Shown here piece after piece: positions 7,238-11,421 of a stretch of 11,421 nucleotides of DNA. Origin of the DNA: an uncultured Ruminococcus sp. (GTDB lineage Bacteria; Bacillota; Clostridia; Oscillospirales; Acutalibacteraceae); contig CACXDV010000021.1 of the NCBI GenBank assembly GCA_902766585.1, forward strand, positions 1 to 11,421, read 5' to 3'. The position numbers and the translations under genes were made by a program. Every line of letters starts with the position of its first letter. The first letter of the stretch is position 1. Below the pieces are notes generated by a model that did not search any database, had not been told where the DNA came from, and saw nothing but the letters and a program-made list of their open reading frames with translations.

Positions 7238-8143
7238 ATGAAGCATTTACTCAAAATGCTCGATTTAAGCTCAGAAGAGATAATCGGTATCCTCAATCTT
7301 GCAGACCAGCTTAAATATGAGCAGAAGCATGGAATTGCCCATAAGCATCTTGAGGGCAAATCACTCGGCCTTATTTTTGAAAAGGCATCAACAAGGACAA
7401 GGGTATCATTTGAGGTAGGAATGTACCAGCTCGGCGGTCAGCCGATATTCCTTTCAGCAAGGGATATGCAGATTGGACGCGGTGAGCCTGTTCAGGATAC
7501 AGCAAGAGTTCTTTCACGCTATCTTGATGGAATAATGATCCGTACCTTTGAGCAGAAAGAGGTAGAGGATCTTGCAAAGTACGGCAGTATCCCGATAATC
7601 AATGGTCTTACCGATTTCTGTCATCCCTGCCAGATACTTGCTGACCTTATGACTATCCGCGAATTCAAGGGTAAGCTTAATGGTTTAAAAATGTGCTTTA
7701 TCGGTGACGGAAACAACATGATGAATTCTCTTATCGTTGGTGCTCTTAAAACAGGAATGTCTATAGCTGTAGCTTGTCCCGAGGGTTATGAGCCTGACAG
7801 TCAGGTTCTTGAATTTGCTAAGGAATACGGCGACAAGTTCTCAATGTTCCGTACCCCGAAGGAAGCAGTTGTTGATGCTGATGTAGTTATCACGGATGTA
7901 TGGGCATCAATGGGAAAGGAAGGCGAAGCTGAAAAGCGCAGGAAGGCATTTGACGGCTATCAGGTCAATGCTGAACTCATGTCACTTGCCAAGCCTGATG
8001 CAATGGTACAGCATTGTCTGCCCGCACACAGGGGCGAGGAGATAACAGAGGATATTTTTGAGGCTCATGCCAATGAAATATTTGAAGAGGCTGAAAACAG
8101 GCTCCACGCTCAGAAGGCAGTTATGGTCAATTGCCTTAAATAA
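7238..8143 (+). CDS. argF: Ornithine carbamoyltransferase
   Basis: The enzyme transfers the carbamoyl group of carbamoyl phosphate to ornithine, giving citrulline for ArgG. The protein has 301 residues, as usual for the family. The carbamoyl-phosphate loop STRTR is at 51-55 and HPCQ at 129-132. The ornithine-side loop DVWASMG is at 220-226, and HCLPAHR with the catalytic cysteine is at 259-265. The SMG loop and HCLP motif separate it from aspartate carbamoyltransferase. GGAGGT at 7225-7230 lies inside the last codons of argD, seven bases before the ATG, so the two are tightly coupled. It is the last arg gene before a strong terminator. The carbamoyl-phosphate synthase genes are not in the window. 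The biosynthetic (argF) name is preferred over the catabolic arcB because of the operon. Confidence 0.96.
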   Translation: MKHLLKMLDLSSEEIIGILNLADQLKYEQKHGIAHKHLEGKSLGLIFEKASTRTRVSFEVGMYQLGGQPIFLSARDMQIGRGEPVQDTARVLSRYLDGIMIRTFEQKEVEDLAKYGSIPIINGLTDFCHPCQILADLMTIREFKGKLNGLKMCFIGDGNNMMNSLIVGALKTGMSIAVACPEGYEPDSQVLEFAKEYGDKFSMFRTPKEAVVDADVVITDVWASMGKEGEAEKRRKAFDGYQVNAELMSLAKPDAMVQHCLPAHRGEEITEDIFEAHANEIFEEAENRLHAQKAVMVNCLK

Positions 8144-8159
8144 GCTTAATATCAGAAAC

Positions 8160-8202
8160 GGCTGCTGTATTGCTAATAATGTGATACAGCAGCCATTTTT
8201 TT
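8160..8202 (+). terminator. Rho-independent terminator of the arginine operon
   Basis: GGCTGCTGTAT (8160-8170) pairs perfectly with ATACAGCAGCC (8184-8194) over 11 bp around a 13-base loop, followed by A and seven T residues (8196-8202). It starts 17 bases after the argF stop. On the opposite strand the hairpin is followed by GTTTC rather than a T-run, so it works in one direction only. It marks the end of the arg transcript. Confidence 0.93.
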
Positions 8203-8239
8203 GTACAAAAAACGGTACATATAAGAATGTATTCGATTA

Positions 8240-8268
8240 TTGATAATTATTTAAAAATATGTTATAGT
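8240..8268 (+). promoter_or_regulatory. Extended -10 promoter of the ruv operon
   Basis: TTGATA (8240-8245) and TATAGT (8263-8268) are 17 bases apart, and TG at 8260-8261 supplies an extended -10 motif. Transcription would start near 8275, giving a leader of about 24 bases before the ruvC ATG at 8299. It lies just behind the arg terminator, so the two operons look transcriptionally independent. No LexA-type box is evident to me around it. Confidence 0.78.
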
Positions 8269-8284
8269 TATTATATCAAAATGA

Positions 8285-8301
8285 CAAGGAAGACAAAAAT
8301 G
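8285..8301 (+). promoter_or_regulatory. Ribosome binding site that decides the ruvC start
   Basis: AAGGAAG at 8285-8291, within ACAAGGAAGAC, lies seven bases before the ATG at 8299. Two earlier in-frame ATGs (8227 and 8281) have no ribosome site, and the one at 8227 lies upstream of the predicted promoter. Confidence 0.8.
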
Positions 8302-8838
8302 ATAGTATTAGGAATAGATCCCGGATATGCAATAGTCGGATACGGTGTGGTTGAATATTCCGGAGGCAGATACCGTGCTGTTGATTTCGGAGCAATAACA
8401 ACGGATGCGGATATGCCTTTTCCGAAGAGGCTGCAGCATATATATAATGAGCTTGTTTCGGTCATAATAAAAAACGATCCGGATGAAATGTCTATTGAAA
8501 AGCTGTATTTTCAGAATAACCAGAAAACAGCTATTCCTGTAGCAGAAGCAAGAGGAGTTATTCTTTTGTCCGCACAGATGAATAATATTCCGATAAGCGA
8601 ATATACTCCGCTTCAGGTAAAGCAGGCGGTCACGGGCTACGGTCAGGCAAAAAAGCCTCAGGTAATGGAAATGACAAGAAGACTTCTTAAGCTTGATTCG
8701 GTGCCGAAGCCTGATGACACGGCAGATGCGCTTGCTATTGCAATATGTCATGTTCAAAGTTCCGGAACGAGATTAAAGGAGCTTCTTAACAGCAGAAACA
8801 GAATAGACTATTCTTCTCATGGAGGCAGTAAAATATGA
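8299..8838 (+). CDS. ruvC: Crossover junction endodeoxyribonuclease RuvC
   Basis: RuvC is the dimeric, metal-dependent resolvase that nicks Holliday junctions symmetrically, working with RuvAB during recombination and repair. From the ATG at 8299 the protein has 179 residues. It begins MIVLGIDPG, which places the first catalytic acid at Asp7, as in E. coli. The other expected acids are Glu67 in SIEKLYF and Asp140 and Asp143 in PDDTADALA, completing an RNase H-like site. The frame is open back to 8227, but those 24 extra residues overlap the promoter and have no family counterpart. The gene is first in its operon, and its TGA overlaps the ATG of the next gene by the ATGA arrangement. The C-terminal 20 or so residues, rich in Ser, Arg and Asn, look poorly conserved. 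Confidence 0.95.
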   Translation: MIVLGIDPGYAIVGYGVVEYSGGRYRAVDFGAITTDADMPFPKRLQHIYNELVSVIIKNDPDEMSIEKLYFQNNQKTAIPVAEARGVILLSAQMNNIPISEYTPLQVKQAVTGYGQAKKPQVMEMTRRLLKLDSVPKPDDTADALAIAICHVQSSGTRLKELLNSRNRIDYSSHGGSKI

Positions 8839-9419
8839 CTAAGCTTTATTTTGTTCGTCACGCACAGCCCGATTACCGTACAGGTGAGGACAGCACCTTT
8901 TCTCTGTCTGCTGAGGGTATGGAGGACAGAATGAGGGCAGCGGAGGCTTTGAGAAATATACCCTTAGACATCTGTATAAGCAGTCCGTATAAAAGAAGCA
9001 TTGATACGATTATTCCCTGCGCAGAGGAACACAGTCTGAAAATATTGACTGATATCCGTCTGAGGGAAAGGGACAGGATCACAAATAAAAGCAATAATTA
9101 TGAAATGTTTAAAAAACGCTGGGCTGATTTTTCCTATCACGAGGAAGGCGGAGAGAGCCTTGGAGAATGTCAGAAACGGAATATTGAGGCTATTGGAGAT
9201 ATTCTTGAGAAATATGATGGAAAAAGTATTCTTATCGGAACTCACGGTACAGCGCTCAGTACTATAATAAACAGATATGATGCTTCATTTGGGCTTGAAG
9301 CATTTATGAGGATAATAAACTATATGCCCTATGTGGTGCGTATGGATTTTGAAGGAAAAAAATATATCGGAATGGAGGAGTTAGCCTTTGTCGCAAAGAA
9401 GTTTCACGGACAAAGGTAA
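8835..9419 (+). CDS. Histidine phosphatase family protein (phosphoglycerate mutase-like)
   Basis: This 194-residue protein belongs to the histidine phosphatase (branch 2,3-bisphosphoglycerate mutase-like) superfamily. Phosphotransfer goes through a covalent phosphohistidine. His9 in FVRHAQPD should be the nucleophile; the motif reads RHA rather than the more common RHG. Arg54 in SSPYKRSIDT, Glu78 in LRERD as likely acid, and the second histidine His137 in GTHGTA complete the pocket, so it appears catalytically intact. There is no signal peptide or membrane segment. Its ATG overlaps the ruvC stop (ATGA), with GGAGG at 8821-8825 inside ruvC, so translation is probably coupled. The substrate cannot be told from sequence; candidates include phosphosugars, nucleotides or phosphoproteins. 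A true glycolytic mutase is unlikely at this length and in this context. Confidence 0.88.
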   Translation: MTKLYFVRHAQPDYRTGEDSTFSLSAEGMEDRMRAAEALRNIPLDICISSPYKRSIDTIIPCAEEHSLKILTDIRLRERDRITNKSNNYEMFKKRWADFSYHEEGGESLGECQKRNIEAIGDILEKYDGKSILIGTHGTALSTIINRYDASFGLEAFMRIINYMPYVVRMDFEGKKYIGMEELAFVAKKFHGQR

Positions 9420-9427
9420 ATAAAAAG

Positions 9428-10027
9428 ATGATATACAGCTTGAACGGAACGGTTATAATGAAAGAACCCGGCGCAGTAGTGATCGAATGCGGCGGAGTTG
9501 GCTATAAATGTCTTGCAACAATGAATACTCTCCGTATGGTGCCTGCTGTCGGAGAAAAGACAATGTTATATACTCATATGCTTGTAAGAGAGGATGCAGT
9601 GGAGCTTTGCGGCTTTGCGGACAGAAGTGAGCTGAATTGCTTTAAGCTTCTGATGAACATAAGCGGTGTCGGAGCAAAGTCAGCAATTGCAGTTTTGTCT
9701 GAATTTACACCTGAACAGATGGCAGTTGCCGTTTCTTCCGGAGACAGCAAGTCGCTGACACGGGCAGCCGGCGTAGGAAATAAGCTTGCTCAGAGAATAG
9801 TTCTTGAGCTTAAGGATAAGGTGAAGAATATTGCTCCGGTAATGGCAGCCTCAGTTGCAGCGGCACCTGTCATAATGCCTGACGGCAATATTTCAAAGGC
9901 GATCGGTGCGCTTGCAGTACTCGGCTATTCACCTGATGAGGTAACGCCATTCATGACTAATATTGATCCGAATCTTCCGGTAGAAAAAATTATCGGAGAA
10001 ACGCTGAAGGCAATCGGAAAAAAGTGA
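9428..10027 (+). CDS. ruvA: Holliday junction branch migration complex subunit RuvA
   Basis: RuvA forms a tetramer that holds the four-way junction flat and loads RuvB rings for branch migration. The 199-residue length is that of the family. The N-terminal OB domain begins MIYSLNGTV, and the acidic pin residues Glu55-Asp56 (in VREDAVELCGF) match the E. coli positions. Two helix-hairpin-helix motifs follow: ISGVGAK at 78-84 and AAGVGNKLAQRIVLELKDK at 113-131. After a flexible Ala/Pro/Val-rich linker (about 137-150) comes the C-terminal RuvB-binding domain (about 155-199, ALAVLGYSPDEV). The ribosome site is weak (AAAGG at 9412-9416, 11 bases off), inside the end of the phosphatase gene, so coupling to upstream translation may matter. 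ruvB follows after 18 bases. Confidence 0.96.
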   Translation: MIYSLNGTVIMKEPGAVVIECGGVGYKCLATMNTLRMVPAVGEKTMLYTHMLVREDAVELCGFADRSELNCFKLLMNISGVGAKSAIAVLSEFTPEQMAVAVSSGDSKSLTRAAGVGNKLAQRIVLELKDKVKNIAPVMAASVAAAPVIMPDGNISKAIGALAVLGYSPDEVTPFMTNIDPNLPVEKIIGETLKAIGKK

Positions 10028-10045
10028 TTTTGAAAGGAACGGCAG

Positions 10046-11086
10046 ATGGAAGAATTTGATTTTGAAAACAGGATCGTATCACCCACAGAGATAATGGGAG
10101 ATAATGGTGATGATAACCCGCTTCGTCCGAGGAGGCTTGCGGATTATATCGGTCAGGAAAAAGCAAAGCAGAATCTTGCGGTATTTATGGAGGCTGCAAA
10201 ACGGAGGAATGAATGTCTTGATCATGTATTGCTGTATGGTCCTCCGGGACTTGGAAAAACTACTCTTTCGGGAATAATAGCCAATGAAATGGGAGTAAAT
10301 ATGCGAATAACCTCCGGACCTGCTATTGAAAAGCCCGGTGATCTTGCCGCCATGCTTACGAATCTGAATGAAGGCGATGTACTTTTTATAGATGAGATAC
10401 ATCGTATTTCACGAGCAGTTGAGGAGGTTCTTTATCCGGCAATGGAGGATTTTTCTATTGATATCATTACCGGAAAGGGACAGATGGCAACGGCTTATCA
10501 TCTCCCGCTTCCGCATTTCACCCTTGTAGGAGCGACTACACGCGCAGGTCAGCTTACAGCGCCGCTTCGTGACAGATTTGGTGTTTCACTGAGACTTGAG
10601 CTGTATACACCCGAGGAGTTAGCGATGATAGTCAACAGGAGTGCTTCTATCCTGAATATTCCTATTGAACAGGACGGAGCTTTAGAAATAGCTTCAAGAT
10701 CAAGGGGAACTCCAAGAATCGCAAACAGAATTCTTAAAAGAGTCCGTGATTTTGCCGAGGTAATGTCAAACGGAGTTATAACCCTGCAAACAGCACAGAC
10801 AGCACTTGAGCGGCTTGAGATAGATGAACTTGGACTTGATGCTAATGACAGAAGGATGCTCAGAGCGATAGTAAATTTTTATAAGGGCGGACCTGTCGGA
10901 CTGGAAACTCTTGCGGCGGCTATCGGAGAAGAAGCAATAACAATAGAGGACGTAATAGAACCGTATCTTATGCAGATAGGCTTTCTCAGCCGTACACCAA
11001 GAGGACGCTGTATTACGAAAGCAGGCTGTCTGCATTTAGGCTTGTCTCTTCCGGACGAACAGGACAGTCAGTTGAAATTTGATTAG
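10046..11086 (+). CDS. ruvB: Holliday junction branch migration ATPase RuvB
   Basis: RuvB is the AAA+ motor that forms hexameric rings on the junction arms and drives branch migration with RuvA. The protein has 346 residues. Walker A GPPGLGKTT is at 65-73 with Lys71, Walker B LFIDEIHR at 113-120, sensor 1 GATTR at 162-166, and the arginine-finger region PLRDRFG at 173-179. The C-terminal winged-helix domain carries SRTPRGR at 315-321, used for DNA contact. A leading segment of about 25 residues before RPRRLADYIGQ is ordinary for the family. AAAGGA at 10033-10038, seven bases before the ATG, sets the start. It follows ruvA by 18 bases and precedes xseA by 14, supporting one operon. No residue is missing. 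Confidence 0.97.
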   Translation: MEEFDFENRIVSPTEIMGDNGDDNPLRPRRLADYIGQEKAKQNLAVFMEAAKRRNECLDHVLLYGPPGLGKTTLSGIIANEMGVNMRITSGPAIEKPGDLAAMLTNLNEGDVLFIDEIHRISRAVEEVLYPAMEDFSIDIITGKGQMATAYHLPLPHFTLVGATTRAGQLTAPLRDRFGVSLRLELYTPEELAMIVNRSASILNIPIEQDGALEIASRSRGTPRIANRILKRVRDFAEVMSNGVITLQTAQTALERLEIDELGLDANDRRMLRAIVNFYKGGPVGLETLAAAIGEEAITIEDVIEPYLMQIGFLSRTPRGRCITKAGCLHLGLSLPDEQDSQLKFD

Positions 11087-11100
11087 AGAAGAGGAATGAT

Positions 11101-11421
11101 ATGGGTAAGTTTACAGTAACAGGACTTAATACATATGTAAATTCTTTAATGACAAAGGATACTATTCTGAGAGATGTGATCCTTGAAGCAGAAATAAAAG
11201 ATTATATTATACATAGAAGCGGTCATCATTATATGACTCTGGTTGACGATACTTCTTCGATAAGTGCAGTTATGTACAGTAATTCAGCGGAATCTCTGAG
11301 TTTTAAAGCTGAAAACGGAATGAGTGTTTATGTCCGCGGAAAAGTATCAATATATTCCAAGACCGGAAGGTATCAGTTTATCGTCAATCAAATGCTTTTA
11401 AAGGGAACCGGATCAAATTCA
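11101..11421 (+). CDS. xseA: Exodeoxyribonuclease VII large subunit (5' part only)
   Basis: The reading frame is open to the window edge, giving the first 107 residues of XseA, the catalytic large subunit of exonuclease VII, which degrades single-stranded DNA together with XseB. The visible part is the N-terminal OB-fold, single-strand-binding domain: TVTGLNTYVNSLMTKD at about 5-20, the SGHHYMTLVDD region near 41-51, ISAVMY near 55-60, ENGMSVYVRGKVSIYSKTGRYQF near 71-93, all in the family's usual order. GAGGA at 11091-11095 sits before the ATG, 14 bases after the ruvB stop. The catalytic domain and any following xseB are outside the window. Placement behind ruvB suggests that it is read with the ruv genes. 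Confidence 0.88.
   Translation, partial: MGKFTVTGLNTYVNSLMTKDTILRDVILEAEIKDYIIHRSGHHYMTLVDDTSSISAVMYSNSAESLSFKAENGMSVYVRGKVSIYSKTGRYQFIVNQMLLKGTGSNS

Noticed and set aside
8227..8298. Upstream extension of ruvC to ATG 8227 or 8281
   Set aside because: 8227 lies upstream of the predicted promoter and neither codon has a ribosome site; RuvC proteins normally begin directly with the strand holding Asp7, as from 8299.
8308..8757. Minus-strand 149-residue open frame opposite ruvC
   Set aside because: Antisense to a well-conserved gene, with an odd Cys/His/Ile-rich composition typical of shadow frames; no domain recognised.
1..11421. CRISPR array, insertion sequence, tRNA/rRNA, prophage or defence system
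   Set aside because: Read for these; the window is almost entirely filled by conserved housekeeping genes on one strand and no direct-repeat array, transposase or RNA gene was found.

Overview
The window reads as an ordinary chromosomal segment of a low-to-moderate GC, Gram-positive anaerobe. The best guess is a clostridial/Oscillospiraceae (Ruminococcus-like) bacterium. This rests on strong GGAGG-type ribosome sites, sigma-A-like promoters, AGA-rich arginine codons, and the clustering of a full argGHCJBDF set next to a ruvCAB set. The taxonomic call is inference from gene content and protein style; no search was run. Every supported gene lies on the + strand.

Region 1 (about 1-8202) is an arginine biosynthesis operon. 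It has a promoter at 31-58, then argG, argH, argC, argJ, argB, argD and argF, closed by a strong intrinsic terminator at 8160-8202. Together these encode the route from glutamate to arginine through the acetyl-recycling cycle. ArgJ makes and recycles the acetyl group, ArgB and ArgC activate and reduce N-acetylglutamate, ArgD transaminates to N-acetylornithine, ArgJ releases ornithine, and ArgF, ArgG and ArgH carry ornithine through citrulline and argininosuccinate to arginine. No argA, argE, carAB or argR is present here. Intergenic gaps from argH to argF are only 3 to 30 bases. The exception is the 152-base argG-argH gap, which is filled by two long hairpins that do not look like terminators.

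Region 2 (about 8203-11421) is a DNA repair/recombination operon with its own promoter at 8240-8268. Its order is ruvC, a histidine-phosphatase-family gene, ruvA, ruvB, and the 5' part of xseA, which runs off the window. RuvA, RuvB and RuvC make the Holliday junction branch-migration and resolution machine; XseA is the large subunit of exonuclease VII. The phosphatase starts inside the ruvC stop codon (ATGA overlap), so it is probably translationally coupled to ruvC.

No previously undescribed system is supported here. The points most worth a second look are the paired hairpins between argG and argH, possible ArgR half-sites over the argG promoter, and the phosphatase embedded in the ruv operon.
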